From the NCBI GenBank assembly GCA_021647265.1, contig JAKIVA010000008.1, positions 7,975 through 71,974 of the forward strand: a stretch of 64,000 bases of DNA. The letters are read 5' to 3'. Positions 51,756 to 60,797 of this stretch are shown piece by piece. Both the position numbers and the translations under genes were made by a program. Each line of letters starts with the position of its first letter. Position 1 is the stretch's first letter. Below the pieces are notes generated by a model, which worked only from the letters and a program-made list of their open reading frames with translations, was not told where the DNA came from and did no database searches. The DNA is from Lutibacter sp. GTDB taxonomy: Bacteria; Bacteroidota; Bacteroidia; Flavobacteriales; Flavobacteriaceae.

Positions 51756-52817
51756 ATGAATTTAGAACAACGGATTGAAGCTTTTGCTAAACTTGGTGAA
51801 TTTTTTAAACAATTCAATACTATAGGAATTAAAAAAAATGAAGAATCTGAATTCAATACGTTATTTTTTGATGCTTTTAAAATGCAAATAAATAGAGCTC
51901 AAGAGTATAATGGTTGGTTTAATAAACACAATGTACTAAAAGCTTTTGAAAGTTGGAGTGAGGCTTTAACACTAGAAAACTTAACCAAATGGACTTCAAA
52001 TTACAATTTCAATAAAAAAACTAATGCTAAAAACGTTGCCATAATAATGGCAGGAAATATTCCTTTAGTTGGTTTTCATGATTTTATATCCACGCTAATT
52101 AGTGGGCATAATGTACTCGTTAAACAATCTACAAACGACAAATATTTTTTACCCCTAATTGCTAAATTTTTAGAACACTACAATACTAAGTTCAAAAATA
52201 AAATAACATTTACTGAAAGTAACTTAACAAATTTTGATGCCGTTATTGCCACTGGAAGTAATAATACAACTAGATATTTTGAACATTATTTTGGAAAATA
52301 CCCTAACATTATTAGAAATAACAGAAACTCTGTAGCTATTTTAACTGGCAATGAAACACAGAAAGAATTGGAAAAATTAGGTAACGATATTTTTCAGTAT
52401 TTTGGATTGGGTTGCAGAAGTGTTTCAAAAATTTTTGTACCTAAAGATTATAATTTTGATTCTCTTTTTAATGCTTTATACAAGTTTAAGGATATTATAA
52501 ACTATAAAAAATACGAGAACAACTACGATTATAATAAAGCTATATATTTAATGAGTTTATTTAAACTTCAAGAAAATGGCTTTATAATGCTGAAAGAGGA
52601 TAAAAATTACGCTTCTCCTATTGCCACATTATTTTATGAATATTATGATTCGTTTGATGATTTAATGTTGAAACTTGAACTAGAAAGTGAGCAAATTCAA
52701 TGCATTGTATCTAATAAAGACACTTCAAATTTTGTAAAATTTGGAGAAACACAACAACCAAAATTATGGGACTATGCAGATGGTATTGACACTTTAAATT
52801 TTTTGTTAACTATTTAA
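51756..52817 (+). CDS. LuxC-type acyl-CoA reductase
   Basis: I set the start at ATG 51756 (MNLEQRIEAFAKLGEFF); an in-frame ATG at 51705 overlaps the ferredoxin gene and adds an untypical leader. The 353-residue protein belongs to the aldehyde-dehydrogenase-like LuxC family, which reduces acyl-CoA or acyl-enzyme to aldehyde. The visible marks are the Rossmann segment NVAIIMAGNIPLVGFHDFISTLISGHNVLVK, the ATGSNNTTRYFEHYFG block and the Cys region FQYFGLGCRSVSKIFVP. The usual LuxC has about 480 residues, so this Bacteroidota type is shorter. It lies 82 bases ahead of serC. Its substrate in a non-luminous organism is unknown. Confidence 0.85.
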   Translation: MNLEQRIEAFAKLGEFFKQFNTIGIKKNEESEFNTLFFDAFKMQINRAQEYNGWFNKHNVLKAFESWSEALTLENLTKWTSNYNFNKKTNAKNVAIIMAGNIPLVGFHDFISTLISGHNVLVKQSTNDKYFLPLIAKFLEHYNTKFKNKITFTESNLTNFDAVIATGSNNTTRYFEHYFGKYPNIIRNNRNSVAILTGNETQKELEKLGNDIFQYFGLGCRSVSKIFVPKDYNFDSLFNALYKFKDIINYKKYENNYDYNKAIYLMSLFKLQENGFIMLKEDKNYASPIATLFYEYYDSFDDLMLKLELESEQIQCIVSNKDTSNFVKFGETQQPKLWDYADGIDTLNFLLTI

Positions 52818-52899
52818 CATATTTTAGTACTAATTAGTCATACGCTTAAATCTTTTTTCCGAAATTTGTAGCATTATTAAATTCATATTTCATAAAAAA

Positions 52900-53970
52900 A
52901 TGAAAAAACATAATTTTAGTGCTGGTCCAAGTATTTTACCACAAGAAGTTCTAAAAAAAACAGCTGAAGCTGTAATTAATTTCAACCATTTAAATTTATC
53001 ATTAATAGAAATATCACACAGAAGTAAAGACTTTATTGAGGTGATGGAAAATGCACGTAGCTTAGTAAAAGAGTTATTAAACCTACCTGAAGGTTATTCG
53101 GTATTGTTCTTACAAGGAGGTGCAAGTTTAGAATTTTTAATGACTGCTTACAACTTATTAAAAATTGATGGAAAAGCAGCATATATAGATACTGGAGCCT
53201 GGAGTACTAAAGCAATTAAAGAAGCTAAATTATTAGGTGAAGTTGATATTGTAGCCTCTTCAAAAGATAAAACCTATAACTACATACCAAAAAATTACAC
53301 AATTCCTACAGGTATAGATTATGTACACTGTACATCAAACAATACCATTTACGGAACACAATTTAAAGAATTTCCAAAAACGGATGCACTACTTGCTTGT
53401 GATATGAGTTCAGATATTTTTTCTCGTCAGTTAGATTTTTCTCAATTTGATTTAGTTTATGCCGGCGCCCAAAAAAATATGGGACCAGCAGGAACTACTT
53501 TAGTTATTGTAAAAGATGAAATTTTAGGTAAAACTGGTCGTAAAATTCCTTCAATGTTAGATTTTCAGGTTCATATTAGTAAAGATAGTATGTTTAATAC
53601 ACCTCCTGTATTTGCAGTTTACACTTCCATGCTAACACTAGAGTGGTTAAAAAATTTAGGTGGTGTTGCTGCCGTTGAAAAACTAAATGAAAAGAAAGCG
53701 GCATTATTATACGATGAAATAGATAGAAACCCTCACTTCAAAGGATTTGCAGCAAAGGAAGATCGTTCTTTAATGAATGTAACCTTTAACCTTACCAATG
53801 AAAATGAAAAAGATACATTTGACAAACTTTGGAACGAATCCAATATAAGTGGTTTAAAAGGACATCGATCAGTAGGTGGTTACAGAGCCAGTATTTACAA
53901 TGCGATGCCAATTGAAAGTGTGCAAGTATTGGTAAATACAATGCAACAATTAGAAAAACAATTAGGATAA
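52900..53970 (+). CDS. serC: Phosphoserine aminotransferase
   Basis: SerC transaminates 3-phosphohydroxypyruvate to phosphoserine. The 356-residue class V aminotransferase opens MKKHNFSAGPSILPQEVLKK and has LEISHRS-type motif IEISHRSKDF, LFLQGGASLEF, HCTSNNTIYGTQF, ACDMSSDIFSR and the PLP Lys in YAGAQKNMGPAG. The C-terminal GHRSVGGYRASIYNAMP block binds substrate phosphate. It is followed by serA after 21 bases, giving two consecutive steps of serine synthesis in one unit. Confidence 0.97.
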   Translation: MKKHNFSAGPSILPQEVLKKTAEAVINFNHLNLSLIEISHRSKDFIEVMENARSLVKELLNLPEGYSVLFLQGGASLEFLMTAYNLLKIDGKAAYIDTGAWSTKAIKEAKLLGEVDIVASSKDKTYNYIPKNYTIPTGIDYVHCTSNNTIYGTQFKEFPKTDALLACDMSSDIFSRQLDFSQFDLVYAGAQKNMGPAGTTLVIVKDEILGKTGRKIPSMLDFQVHISKDSMFNTPPVFAVYTSMLTLEWLKNLGGVAAVEKLNEKKAALLYDEIDRNPHFKGFAAKEDRSLMNVTFNLTNENEKDTFDKLWNESNISGLKGHRSVGGYRASIYNAMPIESVQVLVNTMQQLEKQLG

Positions 53971-53991
53971 TAAAAATTCAACATAAATAAC

Positions 53992-54942
53992 ATGAAAGTA
54001 TTAGCAAATGACGGGATAGCCGCAAGTGGTGTAAAAGCACTTGAAAAAGCCGGTTTTGAAGTAGATTTAACAACTGTAGCACAAGATCAATTAGTAGATT
54101 ATTTAAATAGCAATGAAATTGATGTGCTACTTGTGCGTAGTGCTACTAAAGTGAGAAAAGATATCATTGATAATTGTAATTCTCTAAAAATTATTGGTCG
54201 TGGAGGTGTTGGAATGGATAACATTGACGTTGAATATGCAAAACAAAAGGGGATTGATGTTATAAATACCCCAGCTGCATCTTCACATTCTGTGGCCGAA
54301 CTTGTTTTTGCACATTTATTTGGATTGGCTCGTTTTTTACACGACGCTAACAGAAATATGCCTCTAGACGGTGATTCAAAATTTAAACAATTAAAAAAAA
54401 CGTATGCTAAAGGTATTGAATTAAGAGGTAAAACGTTAGGTATTATAGGTTTTGGTAGAATTGGCCAAGCAACTGCGAAAGTAGCTTTAGGCTTAGGAAT
54501 GAAGGTAATTGCATTTGATCCGTTTTTAGATGCTGTTAATTTAGAATTAGACTTTTTTGACCATCAAACTGTTTTCTTCAATATTAATACGATAACCAAG
54601 GAAGAAGTATTACAACAAGCTGATTTTATCTCGTTGCATGTTCCAGCCCAAAACGAATACGTTATTTCAACAAAAGAATTTGAACTAATGAAGGATGGTG
54701 CATTTATTGTTAATGCCGCCCGAGGTGGTGTAATTGATGAAGTTGCACTAGTAAAAGCAATTGAAAATGGGAAAATTGCTGGTGCAGCATTGGATGTTTT
54801 TGAAAATGAACCAACACCTGAAATACAATTATTAATGAATTCTAGTATTTCTTTAACGCCTCATATAGGAGCCGCAACAAGCGAAGCTCAGGACAGAATT
54901 GGAACAGAATTAGCACAACAAATTATTGAAATTTTAACATAA
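53992..54942 (+). CDS. serA: D-3-phosphoglycerate dehydrogenase, short form without ACT domain
   Basis: SerA oxidises 3-phosphoglycerate with NAD, the first step of serine synthesis. The 316-residue protein has the D-2-hydroxyacid dehydrogenase layout: LLVRSATKVRKDII and GRGGVGMDNIDVEYAKQKGI in the substrate domain, the NAD motif GKTLGIIGFGRIGQATAKVALGLGMKVIAFDP, NAARGGVIDEVAL with the catalytic Arg, and the catalytic His in LTPHIGAATSEAQDR. The C-terminal ACT domain that mediates serine feedback in long forms is absent. Its neighbour serC supports this substrate over other 2-hydroxyacids. Confidence 0.95.
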   Translation: MKVLANDGIAASGVKALEKAGFEVDLTTVAQDQLVDYLNSNEIDVLLVRSATKVRKDIIDNCNSLKIIGRGGVGMDNIDVEYAKQKGIDVINTPAASSHSVAELVFAHLFGLARFLHDANRNMPLDGDSKFKQLKKTYAKGIELRGKTLGIIGFGRIGQATAKVALGLGMKVIAFDPFLDAVNLELDFFDHQTVFFNINTITKEEVLQQADFISLHVPAQNEYVISTKEFELMKDGAFIVNAARGGVIDEVALVKAIENGKIAGAALDVFENEPTPEIQLLMNSSISLTPHIGAATSEAQDRIGTELAQQIIEILT

Positions 54943-54957
54943 TCCCAATACATACTC

Positions 54958-56208
54958 ATGGCAATTGTAAAACCCTTTAAAGGACTTCGACCTCCAAAAG
55001 ATAGAGTTGAAGAAGTTTCATGCTTACCTTATGATGTTATGAATTCTGAAGAAGCTGCAAAAATGGTTGATGGTAAAGAAGCATCTTTATTACGTATAAC
55101 ACGAGCTGAAATTGAATTCGATAATAACATAAACCCTCATGATGAGAAAGTGTATTTAAAAGCAAAATCTAATTTTAAAGCTTTTCAAGAAAAAGGTTTT
55201 TTAATTCAAGATGATGAAGCTCATTATTATATTTATGCACAAACAATGAATGGAAAAACACAATACGGAATTGTTGGAGATGCCGCTTGTGATGATTACT
55301 TAAACGGAATTATAAAAAAACACGAATTAACTCGCCCCGATAAAGAAGAAGATCGTAAAGTGCTTACACGTAATTTAGAAGCTAATATAGAACCTGTATT
55401 TTTTACATACAGAGCAGTTCCTGAAATTGATGCAATTGTTTCTGACATTGTAACAAACAATCAACCTGAATACGATTTTACCGCTGAAGATGGCTTTGGA
55501 CACCATTTTTGGGTTATTGAAGATGCTGAAACCAATAAAACATTAGAAAAATTATTTAGAGATAAAGTTCCATATACATATGTTGCTGACGGACATCATA
55601 GAACAGCAGCAGCCGCTGGAATGAGCGCCGAGTTTAGCAAGAAAAATCCAAATCATACTGGTAATGAAGCCTACAACTATTTTATGGCTGTACATTTTCC
55701 AGATACACAACTTCAAATAATTGATTATAATCGAGTTGTAAAAGATTTAAACGGTTTAAGTCCTACTGAATTTTTAAAAAAAATAAATGAAAATTTTGGA
55801 ATTACTCAAGTTAGTGAATCAATTGTTAAACCAAAAAAACTACATGATTTTTCCATGTATTTAGATGGAAAATGGTATGGATTAACAGCAAAAAAACCAA
55901 CTTATAACGAGAACAACCCTGTTGAAAGCCTAGACGTAAGCGTTTTATCAAAATATGTATTAGAACCTATTTTAGACATCAAAAACCTAAGAACTGATAC
56001 TCGAATTGATTTTGTAGGAGGTATTAGAGGACTTTCAGAATTAAGTAAACGTGTTGATAGTGGTGAAATGGCAGCTGCATTTGCATTATTTCCTGTTAGT
56101 ATGAATCAATTAATGAAAATTGCAGACACCAATAATATTATGCCTCCAAAGGTAACTTGGTTTGAACCAAAATTACGTTCAGGGTTAATTATAAATAAAC
56201 TAGATTAG
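54958..56208 (+). CDS. DUF1015-family protein
   Basis: This 416-residue protein matches the DUF1015 family from end to end: IVKPFKGLRPPKDRVEEVSCLPYDVMNSEEA at the start, YGIVGDAACDDYLNGIIKKHELTRPDKEEDR, and YTYVADGHHRTAAAAGMSAEF in the middle. The VADGHHR block resembles the ParB-like nuclease fold, but no biochemical function is settled for the family. It is cytoplasmic, with no signal or membrane segment. It starts 15 bases after serA and is commonly found with serine genes in Bacteroidota, so a serine-linked role is a reasonable guess. Confidence 0.9.
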   Translation: MAIVKPFKGLRPPKDRVEEVSCLPYDVMNSEEAAKMVDGKEASLLRITRAEIEFDNNINPHDEKVYLKAKSNFKAFQEKGFLIQDDEAHYYIYAQTMNGKTQYGIVGDAACDDYLNGIIKKHELTRPDKEEDRKVLTRNLEANIEPVFFTYRAVPEIDAIVSDIVTNNQPEYDFTAEDGFGHHFWVIEDAETNKTLEKLFRDKVPYTYVADGHHRTAAAAGMSAEFSKKNPNHTGNEAYNYFMAVHFPDTQLQIIDYNRVVKDLNGLSPTEFLKKINENFGITQVSESIVKPKKLHDFSMYLDGKWYGLTAKKPTYNENNPVESLDVSVLSKYVLEPILDIKNLRTDTRIDFVGGIRGLSELSKRVDSGEMAAAFALFPVSMNQLMKIADTNNIMPPKVTWFEPKLRSGLIINKLD

Positions 56209-56213
56209 CACTT

Positions 56214-56882
56214 GTGTTTATCAAAGAAAATTTACATAAAATAAAAACTAATATTCCAGCAAATGTTGAATTGGTTGCTGTATCCAAAACGAAACCTGTT
56301 TCTGATATTTTAGAAGCATACAAGGCTGGCCAAAGAGCTTTTGGAGAAAATAAAATTCAGGAAATGGCCAAAAAATATGAAGAACTCCCTAAAGATATTC
56401 AATGGCATATGATTGGACATTTACAACGTAACAAAGTGAAATACATGGCTCATTTTGTACATTTAATCCATGGTGTTGACAGTTTTAAAACATTAAAAGA
56501 AATTAACAAACAAGCCCTTAAGCACAATAGAGTTATCAATTGTTTATTACAACTTAAAATAGCAAAAGAAGATACAAAGTTCGGATTATCTATAACTGAT
56601 GTAAATGATATTATTACTTCTGAAGACTTTGCCTCTTTAAAAAACATCAATATTAAAGGATTGATGGGAATGGCCAGTTTTACTGAAGATAAATCTATTA
56701 TTAGAGCCGAATTTAATATGCTTAATGCTTTTTTTGTTGAACTTAAAAAAGTTAGTTCCTTTAATTTGAACCCTTCAATTCTATCGATGGGTATGAGTGG
56801 AGATTACAAAATAGCTATTGAAGCAGGAAGTAATATGATTAGAGTTGGAAGTTTAATTTTTGGAAAAAGAAACTACACCTAA
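56214..56882 (+). CDS. YggS-family PLP-binding homeostasis protein
   Basis: The start is GTG at 56214, five bases after the DUF1015 stop, encoding 222 residues of the expected YggS/PROSC size. It is an alanine-racemase-like TIM barrel without the C-terminal domain. PLP binds at Lys25 in LVAVSKTKPVSD. Family blocks are FGENKIQEMAKKYEEL, WHMIGHLQRNKVKYM and SMGMSGDYKIAIEAGSNMIRVGSLIFG. The protein buffers free PLP and prevents amino-acid imbalance. Following serC, a PLP enzyme gene, this is a sensible neighbour. Confidence 0.94.
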   Translation: MFIKENLHKIKTNIPANVELVAVSKTKPVSDILEAYKAGQRAFGENKIQEMAKKYEELPKDIQWHMIGHLQRNKVKYMAHFVHLIHGVDSFKTLKEINKQALKHNRVINCLLQLKIAKEDTKFGLSITDVNDIITSEDFASLKNINIKGLMGMASFTEDKSIIRAEFNMLNAFFVELKKVSSFNLNPSILSMGMSGDYKIAIEAGSNMIRVGSLIFGKRNYT

Positions 56883-56883
56883 T

Positions 56884-57963
56884 TTGTATGCAATACTCGA
56901 CATAGAAACCACAGGAGGTAAATTTAACGAAGAAGGAATTACCGAAATTGCCATTTATAAATTTGATGGGCATCAGGTTGTTGATCAATTTATAAGTTTA
57001 GTAAACCCCGAAAGAGAAATTCAGCCTTTTGTAGTAAATTTAACAGGGATTAACAGTGATATGCTTAAAAATGCACCTAAGTTTTATGAGGTTGCTAAAC
57101 GTATTATTGAAATTACTGCAGATTGTGTTATTGTTGCACATAATGCTAATTTTGACAAGCGAATTCTTACAACCGAATTTAGACGTTTGGGTTACCTATT
57201 TGAGCGAAAAACAATTTGTACTGTTGAATTAAGTAAAAAATTAATTCCAAACCTTCCTTCATATAAACTAGGAAAGTTATGCAGATCTTTAGGAATTCCC
57301 GTTTCAAGTCGTCACAGAGCCGATGGAGATGCAATTGCAACTATTCAGTTATTTAAACTTTTACTCAATAAAGATGTTGACAAAGTAATTGTAAAACAAG
57401 CAATAAAAATTGAAAATACAAGAACACTAGCTCCAAAATTACTAGCTATTTTAGATGACTTACCCTCTACAACTGGATTGTTTTATATTCACAACAATAC
57501 AAGTAAAATTCTTTATATTGGTAAAGGAAAAAATATTAAAAAAAAGGTAAATCAATTATTTTTACGGACTTCAAAAAAGGCGAAAATTATACAGAATAGT
57601 GTTATTTCTGTTTCCTACGAAGAAACAGGAAATGAACTTGTTGCAGCTCTCAAATACAATGAAGAACTTCATATAAATAAGCCTAAATATAACTTTATAA
57701 ATAAACCAAGAGTAACAACTATTGAGTTTAGCAACGAAAATTTAATAGTAATTGACAAAGGGAGGTCTATTGGTGAAAAATCTGTTTTATTAATTGAGAA
57801 TAATGAATTTAAAGGATTTTGCTTTGCTGATTTAAGTTATCAAATTAACAATATTGAAATACTAAGAACCCTTATTTCTCCAATGAAAAATTCGATTTAC
57901 AATAGAGAAATTATAAAAAAATATTTGCAAAAAAATAACGTAGAGAAAATTATTCGATTCTAA
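56884..57963 (+). CDS. DEDD exonuclease fused to a GIY-YIG nuclease domain
   Basis: I prefer the TTG at 56884, one base after the yggS stop, giving a start LYAILDIETTGG; an alternative TTG at 56860 would overlap yggS by 23 bases. The N-terminal exonuclease (about 170 residues) has Exo I DIETTGGKFNEEGITEIAI, Exo II HNANFDKRILT and Exo III HRADGDAIATIQL, the DEDDh pattern of DNA polymerase III epsilon. Residues 190-290 form a UvrC/Cho-like GIY-YIG domain: TGLFYIHNN, ILYIGKGKNIKKKVNQLF. The fusion is known in Bacteroidota and other phyla and is thought to act in DNA repair as an alternative to Cho. No uvr genes are adjacent. Confidence 0.92.
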   Translation: MYAILDIETTGGKFNEEGITEIAIYKFDGHQVVDQFISLVNPEREIQPFVVNLTGINSDMLKNAPKFYEVAKRIIEITADCVIVAHNANFDKRILTTEFRRLGYLFERKTICTVELSKKLIPNLPSYKLGKLCRSLGIPVSSRHRADGDAIATIQLFKLLLNKDVDKVIVKQAIKIENTRTLAPKLLAILDDLPSTTGLFYIHNNTSKILYIGKGKNIKKKVNQLFLRTSKKAKIIQNSVISVSYEETGNELVAALKYNEELHINKPKYNFINKPRVTTIEFSNENLIVIDKGRSIGEKSVLLIENNEFKGFCFADLSYQINNIEILRTLISPMKNSIYNREIIKKYLQKNNVEKIIRF

Positions 57964-57975
57964 AAATACTGTGCT

Positions 57976-59928
57976 ATGAAAAAAAAAATTATTCTTTTAA
58001 TTCTAATTTTAAATTGCTTCTTTACATATTCACAAAAAGAATATACTTTTGGAAAGCCCTCAACCGAAGAACTAGTCTTAAAAACATATAAATTAGATAC
58101 TACTGCAAATGCAGTTGTACTATTTGAAGCTGCGAATACCACTTTCACAGTTGGAATTAATAATATTATTGTAAGTACCTCTTTTTACAAAAAAATTAAA
58201 ATTTTTAATAAGCAAGGCTTTAAACATGCTACCATTTCTATTCCTCTATACAATAACAAAATTGATAAAGAACATGTAATAGATATTAAAGCTATTACAC
58301 ACAATAGTTTTAATAAAACTTTCCTTACAAAATCTCAAATTTTTGAAGAAAGAGTAAATGATAGATGGAGAGAAGTTAAATTTACTATGCCAAATTTAAA
58401 GGAAGGAAGTGTTATTGAAATAATGTACACCGTAAATACACCGTTTAAATTCAATTTAACGGGGTGGGAATTTCAGTCAGATATCCCAAAAAAATACAGC
58501 CAATTTACAGCTTTAATACCTATGAATTATGTTTATAACCGAAGCTTAACCGGTTATTTAAAACTCAGCATAAATGACGCACGTATTGTAAAAAAATGCT
58601 TTACTGTACCTGGATATGGATCTTCATCAGATTGTGAAAAATTAACTTATGCTATGGAAAACATTCCTGCTTTTGAAGAAGAAGAATATATGACTACAAA
58701 AGAAAATTTTCTTTCAAAAATAAAATTTGAACTAAGTAAAACTATATGGTTTGATGGAACCAAAAAAAAATACACATCAACTTGGGAAGCTGTTGATAGA
58801 GAGTTTAAAAGAGATAAAAATATTGGTGGACAATTTAAAAAATCATCCTTTTTTAAAAATAAAATTCCAAAAGAAATTAGTCTTTTAAACTCCGATTTAG
58901 AAAAAGCAAAAGCCATATATGTATTTATACAAAAACATTATTCTTGGAATAAAAAGTATAATATTTTTAAAAATGTAAATATTAAAAAAGCCTACGAAAA
59001 TAAAGTTGGTAATATAGGTGAAATTAACATCTCGTTAATTAACGCTCTTAAATTTGCTGGTATTAATACCGAACTTGTTCTAATGTCTACCAGAAATAAT
59101 GGATTTCCTACTAAACTACACCCTGTTATTTCAGATTTTAATTACATTATAGCGAAAGTAAATATAGGAGATTCATATTATTTTTTAGATGCAACTAACA
59201 AACTGCTACCTTTTGGAATGTTACCATTCAAGTGCCTTAACCACTTCGGTAGGGTTATGGATTTTAAAAATGAAAGTTATTGGGTAGATATTGCATCTAC
59301 AAAAGATTCTAAAACCAAGCTTTATGTAGGTTTAACTTTGAATGAAGATGGTACAATTACAGGGAAATTAAGAAAAGTAACGTTTTGGCATGATGCCCTT
59401 AACAGAAGAAAAGTAATAGAAAATTTAAGTGAAGATGAAATAATTTCTAATTTTGAAGATAATTACGATAATCTTGAAGTTATAAATTATACCAATGAAA
59501 ATAAAACAACTATTAACAAGCCTTTAATTGAAACCTTCGAAGTACTTATTGAAGATTTTGATAATTCTAAAACTTATTTTCTAAACCCTTATTTTGGTGA
59601 AAAATTTACTAAGAACCCTTTCAATCAAAAAGACAGATTATACCCAGTAGATTTTGGTTATACAAGAACATATAGTGTTAACTTCATATTAAATATTTCC
59701 AAAAATTATACAATACACACATTTCCTAAATCTAAGTCTGTAAAACTCCCTGAAAACGGAGGTTCCTTCATGTTTTTGGTAAAGTCAACCAGTAATTCTT
59801 TTAGTTTAAGCAGTAATATTAAAATAAGTAAGCCTACTTTTTTTAATTTTGAATACAAACCACTTAAAGAATTTTTTAATATTATTGTAAATACTCAAAA
59901 AATACCCATTGAAATTAAAAAGTTATAA
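57976..59928 (+). CDS. Exported DUF3857/transglutaminase-like protein without the catalytic Cys
   Basis: This 650-residue protein has a signal peptide (LILILNCFFTYSQ). The DUF3857 beta-domain spans about residues 25-230 (including MPNLKEGSVIEIMYTVNTPF), and a transglutaminase-like domain follows at about 290-400 (AKAIYVFIQKHYSWNKKY, then NKVGNIGEINISLINALKFAGI). Active members have a Cys in the G-x-C segment; here residues 345-347 read GNI, and the downstream His/Asp dyad is also not clear (SDFNYIIAKV). It is therefore probably a non-enzymatic relative. A C-terminal beta-domain follows. It is isolated between the nuclease and channel genes. Confidence 0.85.
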   Translation: MKKKIILLILILNCFFTYSQKEYTFGKPSTEELVLKTYKLDTTANAVVLFEAANTTFTVGINNIIVSTSFYKKIKIFNKQGFKHATISIPLYNNKIDKEHVIDIKAITHNSFNKTFLTKSQIFEERVNDRWREVKFTMPNLKEGSVIEIMYTVNTPFKFNLTGWEFQSDIPKKYSQFTALIPMNYVYNRSLTGYLKLSINDARIVKKCFTVPGYGSSSDCEKLTYAMENIPAFEEEEYMTTKENFLSKIKFELSKTIWFDGTKKKYTSTWEAVDREFKRDKNIGGQFKKSSFFKNKIPKEISLLNSDLEKAKAIYVFIQKHYSWNKKYNIFKNVNIKKAYENKVGNIGEINISLINALKFAGINTELVLMSTRNNGFPTKLHPVISDFNYIIAKVNIGDSYYFLDATNKLLPFGMLPFKCLNHFGRVMDFKNESYWVDIASTKDSKTKLYVGLTLNEDGTITGKLRKVTFWHDALNRRKVIENLSEDEIISNFEDNYDNLEVINYTNENKTTINKPLIETFEVLIEDFDNSKTYFLNPYFGEKFTKNPFNQKDRLYPVDFGYTRTYSVNFILNISKNYTIHTFPKSKSVKLPENGGSFMFLVKSTSNSFSLSSNIKISKPTFFNFEYKPLKEFFNIIVNTQKIPIEIKKL

Positions 59929-59966
59929 CTTTGATTTTGTAAATTACATTTAAACTATTAAAACTT

Positions 59967-60797
59967 GTGAAACCACAAACTAAAACAACTAACTGGAAAA
60001 TTAAACTTCATGAAATCATTTATGAAGCTGATACTAAAGCTGGTAAGTGGTTTGATATTATATTGATAATTACCATTCTAATAAGCATTGTTCTTGTAAT
60101 GCTTGAAAGTGTTGAAAGTTTTGATGCTAAATACCATAATTTTCTAAATATTTCTGAGTGGATTATTACCATATTATTCTCTGTAGAATATATAGCTCGT
60201 ATAGTTACCATAAAAAAACCCTCATCATATATTTTTAGCTTTTATGGTATTATTGATTTTTTGGCTACTATTCCTAAATATTTATCTATAATTTTTGTTG
60301 GTACACATGCCTTAATTGCATTACGAGCTTTAAGATTGTTAAGAGTATTTAGAATTTTAAAATTAGCACGGTATATAGGTGCTTCAAGAAATTTAATAAC
60401 AGCGCTAAAAGCAAGTAGAATTAAAATTTCGGTATTTTTATTTAGTGTATTGGTTCTTACCATAATTTTAGGTACAGTAATGTATTTAATTGAAGGGCCT
60501 AAAAATGGCTTTACAAGCATACCGCACAGTATGTATTGGGCAATTGTAACACTAACCACTGTTGGTTATGGAGATTTAGCTCCTCATACACCTTTCGGAC
60601 AATTTATAGCCAGTATCGTTATGATATTAGGTTATGGTATTATTGCAGTACCCACCGGAATAGTAACTTCTGAAATGACAAAACAAGACACTAGGGTACA
60701 CACAAACACGCAATCTTGTCCAAATTGTTCATTTGAAAAACATTTAGATAATGCCAAATTTTGTAATCAATGTGGTGAAAAATTAAACCATGAATAA
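59967..60797 (+). CDS. Voltage-sensor-type potassium channel with C-terminal zinc ribbon
   Basis: The start is GTG at 59967, giving 276 residues. It has six membrane segments: the S4 voltage sensor ALRALRLLRVFRILKLARY at 116-136, the pore filter TVGYGD at 198-203 and the inner helix after it. This is a Kv-type, inner-membrane K+ channel. The short cytoplasmic C-terminus carries CPNC and CNQCG (Cys251, 254, 266, 269), a zinc ribbon of the form C-x2-C-x11-C-x2-C. That is uncommon for bacterial Kv channels, which usually end in RCK or cyclic-nucleotide domains. The gene overlaps miaA by eight bases. Confidence 0.92.
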   Translation: MKPQTKTTNWKIKLHEIIYEADTKAGKWFDIILIITILISIVLVMLESVESFDAKYHNFLNISEWIITILFSVEYIARIVTIKKPSSYIFSFYGIIDFLATIPKYLSIIFVGTHALIALRALRLLRVFRILKLARYIGASRNLITALKASRIKISVFLFSVLVLTIILGTVMYLIEGPKNGFTSIPHSMYWAIVTLTTVGYGDLAPHTPFGQFIASIVMILGYGIIAVPTGIVTSEMTKQDTRVHTNTQSCPNCSFEKHLDNAKFCNQCGEKLNHE

